Shown here: positions 38,501-48,560 of the stretch, in pieces
Layout: each line of letters opens with the position of its first letter
How positions within the stretch are numbered: the first letter of the stretch is position 1
Assembly (NCBI GenBank): GCA_013396755.1
Contig: VWZF01005682.1
Span: 678,050-742,049, forward strand
Length of the DNA stretch: 64,000 nucleotides
From: Sclerurus mexicanus
Taxonomy: Eukaryota; Chordata; Aves; Passeriformes; Furnariidae
Reading direction: 5' to 3'
The notes under the pieces: model-generated
Database searches by the model: none
The model's input: only the letters and a program-made list of their open reading frames with translations
Told to the model about the DNA's origin: nothing
Program-made: the position numbers and the translations under genes

Positions 38501-41500
38501 GACACTGCTCTTGTCAGGCATTCATTACCCTGCCTTCAATTCAGCCCATATACAGGCAACATGCAAATACTCGTTGACAGTAAGGACAGCTCACTAACTA
38601 AATCCCTGATGAAAAACAGCTGGAGTTCATCAGCTTAATTTTACACTGAAGCAAATGAAAAGCACTTCTGCAACTGGCTGTGCAAACCACTGGCATAGAA
38701 GCTGTACAAAAACACCTGAGAGCTGGAGCACTGTAAAATTTTATAGCTATTTTCCAAGTACCTGTGTGTCTTTATCTCTTTCAGACATCTACAGAGCACT
38801 TGCACAGATTATTTATGGAGAATGCAAACTATCAGCTTTGCTTGAAGAAAAAAGGAAACAAAGGAACATCAAATTCTGATACATACAGCAATTAAGTTGG
38901 GGGTTTTCTTCTTGCTGGTTCTTACCAAACCACTTCAACACAGCCCAAACTGCCATATAATATTAACTACTATATCACAGCATACTAAATACAACATGCA
39001 GTAAAACAAAACCAGCATGTACCACCTACTCCAGTTTTGGTGTTGGTTTTGTGAAGAACTCATTGTAAAGCTGGTGTTCATCCTGGCATACATGAACCAT
39101 AAAGGCACAACCACTTCGTACCTGTATACACAGAAATACAAATACTTGATTAAATTCTTTTCCTTGAATCAATACTACAGGAGCTATTACAGATATTATT
39201 ACTATGTATCATATATTGTGGTGTTATTATTATTATAGCTATGATTAAACAGAATTTTTGTAAAATTCAAAACTAATGAGATGAACTCTAAAACTATGGA
39301 CTGAAAAGATGTTACTAGACAAACAAAAGCTCATTGTACAGTTTCTGTCCCTTTTTTGTTTCTGAAATTTAAGTACCAACATTTTATGCCTTTTTTTTTA
39401 TCCTCCCCCCTTTGTGAGGTTTGTAGCAGGGCAGAGTTTGTACAGAAACAAAACAGCATTGCTTGAAAATATTAGTACAATTTTAATTATTCAAAATCAC
39501 AGGCAACAGCAACAATTCTGCATGTAAATGATTGGGAAAATAAGTACATTTTACTTGGGGTACAGGGGATTAAAGCATAACAAAAACCTACCAGAGCACA
39601 ATGATCTCTGTTGTTCTGACTGGTTAATTCTGTAACAGTGCTAGTGATACTCGGACCAAGCAAAAGCTCCCTCTGGTCGAGGTAACACTGATGGATTTCA
39701 TTGAGAACTTGTTGATACCTAGCCAAGAAATTAACACAGTAGCTGCATCCTGAAGATCACTTAAGTACACATAAAATGCATTCTAATACCCTCTTTTTAA
39801 GTCTATATAATTTTGATTCTTAAAACTTTCTTTTAAACAAATAATGTGTTGAACAGTAAAGTAAAAGTAAATATTTTCAAAGCTTAAAATTGTTGGAGAC
39901 AAACTATGTAGACATACTCACTCTGGCATTTTTTCAGATCTTTGCTCTACTTGTTCAATTAGAGTCTACTCAAAAAGACAAAAAAAAGGAAAAGGTATTA
40001 TTAGTACATTATTTTTTTGTAATAATTGGAAAATAGCTTTCACTAGCTTTCCATGGACACAATATGCAATCTTTGGATATTCACACTTGGACAATATGCA
40101 ATCCTTCCATTCACACTGATAAATTCAAACCCCATTTTCATAACTTCCTTTTTAAAAGTTAGTTACCAGCCTACTTACTCTGACTTTGGGAGCAGCTGCT
40201 CTGAATTTTACATAAAATAGTGTGAAGGCATTGTCAGAATTTGGCACAGCTGAAGGATCCTGAAATAAGAGATGAGTAATTGGTTAAAAAGCAAAATACT
40301 ATATTTGGCTTCTAATATATAAGGGCCAAGATAATCTGGCTCTAAAACAGGGTCTTAGTTCTTTACGCTTATACTGCCAGTGGAACAGCTCTTTGCCACT
40401 TCCCACCAAGAAAAGGCATGCTGGTTTCAGAACTCAAAGTCAGATGGAAGAACAAAACCCAAAATAAAAGTTTCAGCCAACAGCCTCTACAGCAGAATTA
40501 ACATTTTCAGTAATTATGACATTGTCCATTAGAGACAATTTTCTCTGGATGTGCCATAGTAATACTGATTACTGGTCTTTAATCTGTAGTGCTAAAATGG
40601 AATACAATTTCCCTTTTACCTGCCAGTTGCAGGGCAGAGAAGCTAAATTTCAGCTTGTATTCAGGCTCCAACCGGAATATCAAGCCTTGAGGTAGTTCCA
40701 CTAACAAAGCAGAGCAGAGACCCAATTTAGCCACTAAAGAAGCAGCTTTCTCCCCCTTATCCCTACTGATGACATCGAGAAAAGTGAATGGCTGCCTTTT
40801 GAAACATGGTGGGGACAGGAAAACTCTTCCGCCTTTCCCCCATGCTACTTTCATCCCTGCAAGCAACCTGATCACCCATCTACAGACCAAAATCCCCAAA
40901 CACTCACGTGTGAGTTACGACACAGAACATTCAGATCTCACCAGTCTCTTTCCAGTCCTGACAAAGCCTCTTGCACTGTTGCAACACGAAATCTCAACAC
41001 TTGATCACAACTAAAAAACACTGTTTCAATACTGCACTTTTAGCAGAAGCAGGCATTAGATGTTTCAGAAAAATATGCAGAACGTCCACAAAACCCGCAC
41101 ATACATGTGAAAGAAGAGGTCATCTGACTCCTAAAAGAGGTATCTTTCCTAACTTAAAACTCCTAAGCAGAAATTCAAATCCAGAAATCTGGTTACACAC
41201 TTCCTTCTGTAGACAGGCTTATTATCAAAGATGTTTATTATGCTTATTATCAAATTCTGTTTAAATTTAGCTCAGTCATGGCAATCCACTAGCATCAAAC
41301 AAGCTTTGATACCTTTTTTTTTTTTAATAAAACCTAGTTTTGTACCAAACGCAAAAAATGTCTAATGCTACTTAACCAAGATCTTCACTCCAGGAGTATT
41401 CTTTCACAACTTTCCATGAACACTGCCTAAAATCCCTTTCTTCTAGGTCTGCCAGTTCTCAATTCTAGCACCTTTCATTTTCACTGGTTATCCCTTAGGA

Positions 41501-44500
41501 CACCAAGTTTGCCTGTAATAGGACTGAGCACAAGGCATGTGACAATTATTCAGAGAAAGAATCAAAGTGGGTAGAAAGAGACATTCCCCACTCCTCTTTC
41601 TTCTACCAAAATATTGCAGCACAAAACTAACAACATTTTAATGAAATCAAAAAACCTCCCAACTCACCTTTATGCCTAAATCTCACTGGAGTGAATGGGG
41701 AAAAACACCTAACTCTTCCCTGGGACACTTTAGCAGCACTGTCAACATTTTAAAACAAACGAAAAGATACTAGCAGGAACCTGTTACTCTGCAGGTTCTG
41801 TTGTTCTCTGCAGCTACACAAACCACTGCAGAAAAACCAAAACATTTAGGTGAGCAAGGACACCGAAAAAAAAAGAGTGGAATATAATACTGAAACAGTC
41901 ATGGCACAAACGCAGGGTTGTGCTTTAACAATTCTCATCTATAGCACCCAGTTCCTGTATACTTTTTCCAAGTATTCCCTGCAACCTCTTTCTGTCTTCA
42001 AAGCAATCCGTCTCCCAAACAGACCCCCAAAGTACCCCTATTTCTCTTGTGCACCCTCCCCATCTGGGAACATAGACAGCAGCATGCACTGGAGCTGACT
42101 CAGAGCTACAGTGAACAAGCTGGTTCAGGGAAGCAAACTGTCTGGCCAGCTGGTTGCTGCTGCTCCTGCATAGCTGCTTATCCATCCCTGGCCTTCACTA
42201 AGGTCACCTACCTCAATTCACATACTTCACGTTTTTCAAATTCCATGATTTTTTAATTATTACTATTTTTAAATCTTTTGGATCCCTAGGTCTCTGTCAT
42301 ATTTGGCTGAAAATTGGGTAACCTACACAAACACCATAGCACTGACCTATTTTCATAAAAAACTGCTGACACCTCTCACCCTTAAAAAAACCAAAAAAAA
42401 AAATGAGAAGAAAACTGTATAGTGTTACAATGGACATTTCAGTACAGCTCAAGTTACCACTTACTGATTCACCTTACCCTTTTCATTAACTGGGTTGTGA
42501 GGTTCTGTAGTGTATTCACAGTGTATGTCTTGATAAGGTGCATAGCTTTAGAAAGGCATTGTTTAAACTTGTTCAAATATACAGGATAGTCTTTAAAATT
42601 TGGCTGAAAGAAATAAAAAAATCAACTTTAAATAGAAACAGTAAGAGTCAAAAATTCACCAAAATTTAAGACACTTATTAGCTAGAAATGCTAGCTCATA
42701 TCAACTAAAAGCAATATTTTATAAAAATTATGCAGGATAAGTATACTCAGTAAAAATTTCCCAAGTTTATGAACCACCATATTTGACTTCTCAGTGTATT
42801 TGGCAAAGAGAACTTTTAACAGGAAAAAACACACAAAAATGGTATGCACACATGGTTTTGAGGATTTACCTGAAACCAATACAGAATTACTCACATGTGA
42901 TGAAATATATGCGATACAATCATCAAGCTTAGCCAGCATGGGAATGAATCCTTCACTGTTCACAGACAGCGTAGGGGAATTCAATTTCTTTGAAAAACAA
43001 GACAAAGAGTCATTGTAAGGAACCCAAGTATCTTACTGTTGGCAAAAAAGTTCAAAAGATCGGTACACTTTCATTTTCTAAGAATATTAACAGTGAAATA
43101 ATACTTACAGTGTTTATGTTTTCCAGCTCATTAAAGTAAGAAAGTTTCTGCTGGATGTTTTCAGCCAGGTCAACAAGTTCTGACTAATAAAAAAATAATA
43201 AAAGAATACCAGCATCCTAGTGAGTACCTTAAATACGTATTTTTATATATGTAAATATATACATATAAAATTATTCAGTCTCCCGTTCAACTCTCAGCAC
43301 ATACCACTGTTAAACAGTCCTAGATAACTTACAACTAATTAAGAACAACAAAAAATGCAGAATATAGCAGTGCTTTTGTGCTCTCTCTTACCAGAGAATG
43401 ACATATTACTCTCAGTAGTGTATTTTAAAAGAAATATTCTACAGGTTTGTCAGTGTTCCACAGACACCACTGCATACAAACAGCAACACTGCTATCCGTA
43501 CTACAGAGATTTGTAGAAATCCTGCATTTCAGGACTGGAGTCTTAAAAAGTTCTCTCTTATCCAGCCTTACTAAAAAAAAAACGCACATTCATTTTATCA
43601 CTGTTGGAGCAGTTTATGAGGAGAAAGAAAGTATCTGGGAAATAAGCTTGCAACTTTAAAAGATCTTTCTTCCTGTAATAAGCAGCTCAAAACACTTCTG
43701 TAAGTGATATGAATTATTAATCTCAGTACAGTTTGCACTTTTCAGGCATCAGTTAAAAAACCTGCCCTCAGCTAGCTATCTTTCTTGATTAAAGCATATA
43801 TTGACACTTTCTGAACATTTTATAGCAGTCTGACACGCTAGCTACAGGGCCAAAATAAGGTCCAAAGCAAATGGAGAGACTGTAATCACAGCTCACAAGT
43901 TTTCTCGACCCAAAAAAAAAGAAACTTTAATTTAAGATGTCTTTTCAGTTCCCAGTAATCCTCTCATCAAAGATTACCTGCTCTTTCAGAAGCTGTTCAC
44001 AGGCCTCATGCAGTGTTCCTGTCTTTGTGGACACAAAAAGATACTGTTTTTGCAGTGACTCCAGGTGCTGAAGGGCACTATTCACATCATTCAAGATAGC
44101 ATCACACTGCTCCTGAAAGCCAGACAAGTAATCCCTCATCTGTCTAGAAAAAGAGAATCAACAGATAACAGAAGTAAAATTTCCCTTTCTGCATTCGCAA
44201 ATCCAGCTGCCTGCAGGGACGCTGCCATCACCCTTCCCTCTCTAGGAATAAAAGATCACTTGCACGAAGCAAGAGGGCACAGTTAGCAGATGTTTCATGA
44301 ACTACAGAAATAACAGAGCTAAAGGGTTTGGAATAACCACTGCAGTAACTTCATTTCCCTGACATTCCTCACAGCAAGCCTACCTAGAAAGCAGCAGCTT
44401 GCACCACAACAATGTGAACACTAAGTGGACAGCACAAACACAGTGACTACTGCAAGCTACTCCTAGCAGCCAAATTCTACCTGCCTTGCTTCCAACAGGG

Positions 44501-46599
44501 GTGTTAACTTGGGTCTCTTCCTCTATCCAATTTTCAGCTTCCATTTAGAAATTACTTTTTCTCTCCTAAAGCAGCTGATATTATCCAGAGGATTCAAAAC
44601 TTACTGTGAGGATTGAAAGACGCTTAGAAGAAACAGATCTGGCGCCTAATGTCACCAAGTTTGTCTAAGGCTCAATGCAGATCTAAATTCTAAATGATCA
44701 CCAGATATCATGTCAAGTATTCAGCTTAACTAAAGCATCATTTATAGTTAATTGATCCTGGATGTCAGCTAAAAATTCTGAGTTCTACTTTATCACATGC
44801 AAAGCAGCAAGTAAAACAGTTCTCTGTAGCCATGTGTCCCTTCACCTACATAACCCTTTAGTGTACAAGAAGCAAAGAATTTACTTTCCTCCTCCCCCTC
44901 TGGCCTCCTGTGAACAGTTACATATTTGCAATCCTACAAACCACTGTGCATTGGTGGCACACTTAAACACCCATGTGCTCTGTTAAGTACATGTCAACTG
45001 ACACACTGAAAGGCTGCTACTCTTTTTAGGTTCTTAATGATCTGATCATGGGCTTACTATATGCCTAACACTCTGCTTTTAAGAAAAATCATGTGTCCTC
45101 AAATGTCAGAGCAAAAGAGGAAGAAACAGCAGAGAAAAAGCAGAGAAAAAGTAGAAGAGGGAATAAAGCAGCACCTCTTTGTGGACAAGGACAAGTTTGT
45201 AAAGTCTCAAAACAGAAACCAGTTTCCATTAAAGCCATCAGGAGATTTAGCTAAGCCATTCAGCTGGACTTCAGACTCTCAAGGAGTAAATGTCTAGGTC
45301 TGTAGGAAGGAGTTCTTCTGAGCCTGATGGCAAAGTCAGTTAGGCAAAAACAGATGAGAATGACAAGCATACAAACCGGAGTTGAGCAAAGTGTCAAGGA
45401 ATGCAGGGAATGCAGATACAGAATCATAGCCATAGTCACTGGTGAGCCAAATGGCGAGAGCAGAAATGACTACCAGACACATCTTACACAGTCTCACCCT
45501 CAGAGAGGCCATTCCAATGACAGCAGCAGCTGAGAAGGCACGGGAAAGCTCTTAGACTGCCTTCGTCTACAGCCCGGTCTATAAGCCAAAACTAATTTCT
45601 GTCTGTCTTAATATACTGAGTAGCTCAGAAGGAAATCTGCATCCCCTTGAACTGCTCTGACACAAGGGCAATGGCCTTCAGGATGAGAATTAAGTACACT
45701 GCCTTGGAAAGCTTCAGCTGCTCCAACACGTTCCCCCATTCCCCACCAGCTGAATCTGAACGCATGCTAACATTAATGGACAAGGTGAAGTCCTTCAAGG
45801 TATGAAGTGCTTAAAGTAAAAGAAACTGAGGAACAACACATACCTATACTTGGCACCTTCATCTTGATCCATCTGAGTTTGCACCTGAGCAAACCAGGAG
45901 AAGAACTAGAAGAGATTTTATGGTGTGAACAATATAGATATCACATGCAATCAATTTTTTTTTTAAAATATCAAATCTATGACCTATGAAACGACGATGA
46001 CCTTTTGTTAAAACAGAGCTGTTTCAGAACTCAATTATTAATCAAGGAAACAATTTCCTCACTGTAGGTCCCTTCCAACTGAAACATTCTATTCTATTCC
46101 TCCACTGAACTAAAAGGGGAAAGACTGAATTTCCTCTGATTTTATTTGCACAAGGACAAGGATGTTACACTAGAAGGTGGGGAGAGGGCACACCATTCTT
46201 CTACATTAAAAGCAACACCACCTTACTGAAGGGGTGCCTTACTCTCATATAAGACCCCACTCTAAATGGGGAACATATCTGCCACTTAGGAGCTAAGATT
46301 TCAACCGCTTTTTACCCCCAAGTTCCCCCTTATGCATCTTGAAAAAGGCCCCAAAAATTTAGCAAACCCACCAAAAACTAGGTGAGAGACACAGAAACTA
46401 ACCGAATTCTCTGAAGATTACTGCATTTTGGAGGATATTCAGCATCACTTACCTGCTGCGCTGTTTCAATTCTTTCATCCTCCATCCCCAGTGTTGCAAA
46501 TCCTTTCAAAAGGACATCCTCTGTGGATTCTGGCACTGCAGCTGTCAGCATAACAGGTAGAGACTGGGACGTCAGGCTGCACAAATCCTCAATTGGGAG
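20535..46599 (-). CDS. COG3: COG3, conserved oligomeric Golgi complex subunit 3 (5'-incomplete, 22 visible coding exons)
   Basis: COG3 (Sec34 family) is a lobe A subunit of the COG tether on the cytosolic face of the Golgi. It acts in retrograde vesicle tethering and in keeping glycosylation enzymes in place. Twenty-two minus-strand exons, all with GT-AG borders, join in frame into 770 codons plus a stop. The visible protein begins LPIEDLCSLTSQ, contains FFSWF, QMRDYLSGFQEQ, NNRDHC and ADLHGMWYPTVRR, and ends VNLLLSMSK. Mammalian COG3 is about 828 residues with LPIEDL near residue 59, so only the first ~58 codons are missing and the rest matches the expected length exactly. No internal stop or frameshift was found. 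The N-terminal half carries the Sec34 domain with predicted coiled-coil helices; the C-terminal half is the helical-rod part. Exon coordinates follow as separate entries. Introns run from about 100 bp to 2.4 kb and contain a short LTR fragment, CR1 tails and simple repeats. Confidence 0.97.
21783..21881 (-). CDS. COG3: COG3 coding exon 22
   Basis: Encodes visible residues 729-761, NNIQQMFQKLHALLKEEFS through ACPSMEQ. Both ends are phase 0 and the donor is GTATAT. Confidence 0.95.
22215..22315 (+). mobile_element. Short avian endogenous-retrovirus LTR fragment
   Basis: GGTTTTGGCTGGGACAGAG followed by TTAATTTTCTTTATGGTAGC is a motif common in bird ERVL-type LTRs. Only about 100 bp remains, in COG3 intron 21, with no retroviral gene present. 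Orientation is assigned from the usual reading of this motif. Confidence 0.45.
22322..22347 (+). repeat. (GT)13 microsatellite
   Basis: Uninterrupted GT dinucleotide repeat directly beside the LTR fragment in COG3 intron 21. Confidence 0.95.
22458..22585 (-). CDS. COG3: COG3 coding exon 21
   Basis: Encodes visible residues 686-728, KINDLVSSTYKTIKTKLPS, then SMSLYLSNKDTELILFKPVR. Donor is GTGAGT. Confidence 0.95.
24013..24088 (-). CDS. COG3: COG3 coding exon 20
   Basis: Encodes visible residues 661-685, VAALKTMATQGGPSYSLAQ through PWAQP, plus a split Ala. Donor is GTATTT. Confidence 0.94.
25274..25408 (-). CDS. COG3: COG3 coding exon 19
   Basis: Encodes visible residues 616-660, GTPEIREHYIDSKKDVDRH through LEEFMAK. 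Both ends are phase 0 and the donor is GTACAA. The intron to exon 18 is only 99 bp. Confidence 0.95.
25508..25596 (-). CDS. COG3: COG3 coding exon 18
   Basis: Encodes visible residues 586-615, AAFKILNPKTVSRFFRLNS through IQFLLE. Donor is GTAATA. The preceding intron (25597-27901) is about 2.3 kb. Confidence 0.95.
27902..28022 (-). CDS. COG3: COG3 coding exon 17
   Basis: Encodes visible residues 546-585, TQVDGQLFLIKHLLILREQ through LDLKKTR, plus a split Asp. Donor is GTACTA. Confidence 0.95.
29758..29847 (-). CDS. COG3: COG3 coding exon 16
   Basis: Encodes visible residues 516-545, RAVFQGLSQEALSACIQSL through ISKNK. Both ends are phase 0. The donor GTCAGA departs from the GTRAGT consensus, so this exon may be weakly defined. 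Confidence 0.94.
31399..31523 (-). CDS. COG3: COG3 coding exon 15
   Basis: Encodes visible residues 474-515. It starts in the polar linker (SAESLNPRHQ) and continues into the conserved SPADLHGMWYPTVRRTLV and LYRCID. Donor is GTATGC. Confidence 0.95.
32684..32789 (-). CDS. COG3: COG3 coding exon 14
   Basis: Encodes visible residues 439-473, QIAQSLKEEQKKLPSEAS through SLVKS, plus a split Gly. Donor is GTATGG. This and the start of exon 15 form the less conserved, polar linker of the protein. Confidence 0.94.
35081..35241 (-). CDS. COG3: COG3 coding exon 13
   Basis: Encodes visible residues 385-438, EQLGAFAAGVKQMLEDVQ then GYKPAPGDLAYPDKLEMME. The donor GTATCA is weak. The sequence is almost invariant in vertebrate COG3. 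Confidence 0.96.
36481..36620 (-). CDS. COG3: COG3 coding exon 12
   Basis: Completes the split Asp and encodes ELLEKLCLSLYDVLRPMII through EDHVQNN, visible residues 338-384, plus a split Ala. Donor is GTAACT. Confidence 0.95.
39030..39121 (-). CDS. COG3: COG3 coding exon 11
   Basis: Encodes visible residues 308-337, VRSGCAFMVHVCQDEHQL through TPKL, plus a split Asp codon. Donor is GTAGGT. The downstream intron (36621-39029, about 2.4 kb) is the longest between visible coding exons. Confidence 0.95.
39592..39718 (-). CDS. COG3: COG3 coding exon 10
   Basis: Encodes visible residues 265-307, including YQQVLNEIHQCYLDQRELL, then TSQNNRDHCAL. Donor is GTAGGT. This segment is close to identical with mammalian COG3. 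Confidence 0.96.
39922..39965 (-). CDS. COG3: COG3 coding exon 9 (44 nt)
   Basis: A short exon encoding TLIEQVEQRSEKMP and the first two bases of the next Glu codon. Donor is GTGAGT. Skipping it would shift the reading frame. Confidence 0.94.
40179..40259 (-). CDS. COG3: COG3 coding exon 8
   Basis: Encodes visible residues 224-250, DPSAVPNSDNAFTLFYVKF through PKVR. Both ends are phase 0 and the donor is GTAAGT. Confidence 0.95.
42478..42603 (-). CDS. COG3: COG3 coding exon 7
   Basis: Encodes visible residues 182-223, PNFKDYPVYLNKFKQCL through TQLMKR. Both ends are phase 0 and the donor is GTAAGG. Confidence 0.95.
42895..42987 (-). CDS. COG3: COG3 coding exon 6
   Basis: Encodes visible residues 151-181, KLNSPTLSVNSEGFIPML through YISSH. 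The acceptor is TCAAAG and the donor GTGAGT. Length is a multiple of three. Confidence 0.95.
43109..43183 (-). CDS. COG3: COG3 coding exon 5
   Basis: Encodes visible residues 126-150, SELVDLAENIQQKLSYF through ELENINT. Both ends are phase 0 and the donor is GTAAGT. It continues the coiled coil of exon 4. Confidence 0.95.
43978..44143 (-). CDS. COG3: COG3 coding exon 4
   Basis: Encodes visible residues 70-125, including QMRDYLSGFQEQCDAI and ending LLKEQ. Donor is GTAATC. The heptad-like Leu and Gln pattern fits the coiled-coil helix that binds other lobe A subunits. Confidence 0.96.
45844..45905 (-). CDS. COG3: COG3 coding exon 3
   Basis: A 62-nt exon encoding FFSWFAQVQTQMDQDEG and the split Arg at visible residue 70. 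The acceptor is CTAG and the donor GTATGT. This is one of the most conserved parts of the Sec34 domain. Confidence 0.95.
46055..46105 (+). mobile_element. CR1 3' tip in COG3 intron 2
   Basis: CTGTAGGTCCCTTCCAACTG followed by ATTCTATTCTATTCCT is the CR1 3' terminus with its short tandem repeat, in plus orientation. Confidence 0.7.
46453..46599 (-). CDS. COG3: COG3 coding exon 2 (first visible exon)
   Basis: Encodes visible residues 1-49, from LPIEDLCSLTSQSLP to ERIETAQQ, phase 0 at both ends. Donor is GTAAGT. The acceptor reads ...CTTGCAAGCAG, so a NAGNAG choice exists: using the upstream AG would add one Gln and move the exon edge to 46602. Confidence 0.95.
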
Positions 46600-46754
46600 C
46601 TGCTTGCAAGACCCAAAAATTTTTCATTAGAGAACTCACTGGGAATTAGTATGTGCAGCTCAACTACAACACAATCCAAAGCAACATGATGAGAAAATGA
46701 CAGGCCTCTACTTCTGAAGAAACAAATGCAATGGACATTGTATCTATCAATATG

Positions 46755-46862
46755 ATAATCATAAAACCATTAAGGCTAGAAAAGATCTCTAAGATTATCA
46801 AGTCCAACCGTCACACCAACAACTACCTGTTCATTCAGAAACACCTAACAATTTTAAGTCAG
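46755..46862 (-). mobile_element. CR1 LINE 3' end fragment in COG3 intron 1
   Basis: AATCATAAAACCATTAAGGC, then GATTATCAAGTCCAACCG, is the reversed 3' end of a CR1 subfamily with the two-step tail. About 105 bp. Confidence 0.7.
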
Positions 46863-47656
46863 GAAACATTATACAGCATTTTACATAAACATATGTTTGA
46901 GTAAGAAGAGAAACTGGAGGTTTCTCCATGTACCTGACATATTGATGAGCTACACTTTAATTTCCAATTTAACTAGCTCTAACCCCAAGAGATGCACTAG
47001 AAAAGTGTCTGAGAACATAAGAACTCAGAACTAACACAGAAGCAAAAAAAAAAAAAGGCACTATTGTCTAAGGTACATGGCAACAACACCACCGCACAGG
47101 AACTGTCAGATTTTTTTTTGCCAGATATTCAAGGAAAATTCAAGACTTAACACTGCCAGAATTCATTCAGAAGACAAGGAATAGCTCTGCTGAATGGGAA
47201 ATACTTTTTAGCCACAACTATTTTGTTTAAGTGAGAAAAGTATGGGAAAAAAGAGTAACTTGAGAGAAATTGTATTTAAGTATGGCCAGAGATTATTAAT
47301 TAGCTCACATGGAAGAAATTAATTCAAAAAAGCAAGTACCATTATATACACTTATTTAACGTAATAGCCTCTTTAATTAACATAATGAGCTGTGTTTTCA
47401 AATGCTGAGAACATCAGTAATGTAAAAATAGAAAACACTGCTTAAATACAAATTGGTATCTCTCTAGAAAACTACTAGCTTAGTAAAATATTCACTGCCT
47501 GGCATTATTAGTTGGACAAAGAAAGAACAAGCAGGATCTCAACTATCTGAGAACGGACAGATTGACATATGTTGTCAGCCTTCCACACATCTCTCTTCCC
47601 CGCCCCCTAAAACAGGCAGGACTGTAGCACTGGAGCCAGGGTTTCTCTCCTGTCTA

Positions 47657-47896
47657 CTACTGAGGAATAGACAAGTCCATCAGACCCTGATTTCTCAGAA
47701 CAGCTGAGAGCCCACTGTCCCAGTCCGCTGAAGAACTCAATGTGTTGGCATTGTCACTGTCCTGACTGGCAAATATGGTACCTGCCTTGTTGCAAAGCTG
47801 GTTCAGATCCTTAAGAACATCTGCGATAGCAGCACATCCTGCTACAACCATTTTGGATGGCTGCCAATGTTTACTTTTTGCATACAGTTTACACAA
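47657..47896 (-). other. Unassigned 79-codon ATG ORF in COG3 intron 1
   Basis: An open frame with ATG and stop, 79 aa, in the sense direction of COG3. It includes KMVVAGCAAIADVLKDLNQL and ends DLSIPQ before tandem TAG codons. The frame is open for about 27 more codons upstream of the ATG before a stop. The composition looks protein-like (an amphipathic helix, then a Ser/Asp-rich tail), but I do not recognise the family. It could be a retrocopy fragment, an alternative 5' exon or chance. The end reads CTATTCCTCAG, which also resembles a splice acceptor. Confidence 0.2.
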
Positions 47897-48172
47897 GAAA
47901 CCAGAAGAATGAAACGAAACAGGTGCATTCCAGGAAGGAACTGCTTTACATTCCCTCTTTGCTATATTGAGTTTTCAGACACTTGCCGAGAGCCAGCTTT
48001 GTTGATTACATGGCACTATATCCTGTTCTACGATCCTGCTCATATCATAATGATACATCAAATGTATCAAATACAAAGCCTCTCACGAAAGTGCACTTAA
48101 GGAATGCAAACATTCCTTTCCACTTCCCTCTACGGACAAGGGAGCATTCATAAATAACCACCTTGTCAGAGT

Positions 48173-48373
48173 TCAATAGCTGAGTGAGAGGCCATGCCCT
48201 CTACGGTGTTGACAAATTCTGCCAAGCTTTTTACCACTGCTCCCGGCTTTACCCACTCGTTGGGTCATCTGCAAGCCGCACCAGGAAATAACACTGCCGC
48301 CAGCAGCTATGCATTGATCCGGATCAAAGTAAGAGGACCGAAAGAATGAAACCCCACGACTGAAGCTCTCCAT
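48173..48373 (-). other. Unassigned 66-codon ORF next to the presumed COG3 promoter
   Basis: An ATG-to-stop frame of 66 codons beginning MESFSRGVSFFRSSYFDPD and ending GLSLSY, about 110 bp downstream of the gap in the COG3 sense direction. No family recognised. It may simply be intron 1 or 5' transcribed sequence of COG3. Confidence 0.15.
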
Positions 48374-48560
48374 TTCAAGAGGGCAAACTGGGCGAAGCAG
48401 GAAGGGCAGGCAGGGATGGCCCCACGGGGGGAAGGTGGCAGCTCTGCCTGCAGGCCGGGGGCGGGCGGCATGAGGCGCCTGNNNNNNNNNNNNNNNNNNN
48501 NNNNNNNGGGGGCGGAAGGGCGTCCTGGAGCGCGGGGTGGCGCCCCCTGGCGGCGGGGAG
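48360..48560 (-). promoter_or_regulatory. COG3: Presumed COG3 CpG-rich promoter and first exon region, broken by an assembly gap
   Basis: A GC- and CpG-rich block lies upstream of COG3 exon 2, with a run of N at 48482-48507. COG3 exon 1, with the start codon and about 58 codons, is found nowhere between 46.6 and 50.8 kb on the minus strand, so it most likely falls in this gap. The N run is shorter than the missing coding sequence and so would be a placeholder or an underestimate. This is inference from position and composition only. Confidence 0.55.
48482..48507. other. Assembly gap (26 N)
   Basis: Twenty-six consecutive N inside GC-rich DNA at the expected 5' end of COG3. Translations that run across it are not meaningful. 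Confidence 0.99.
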
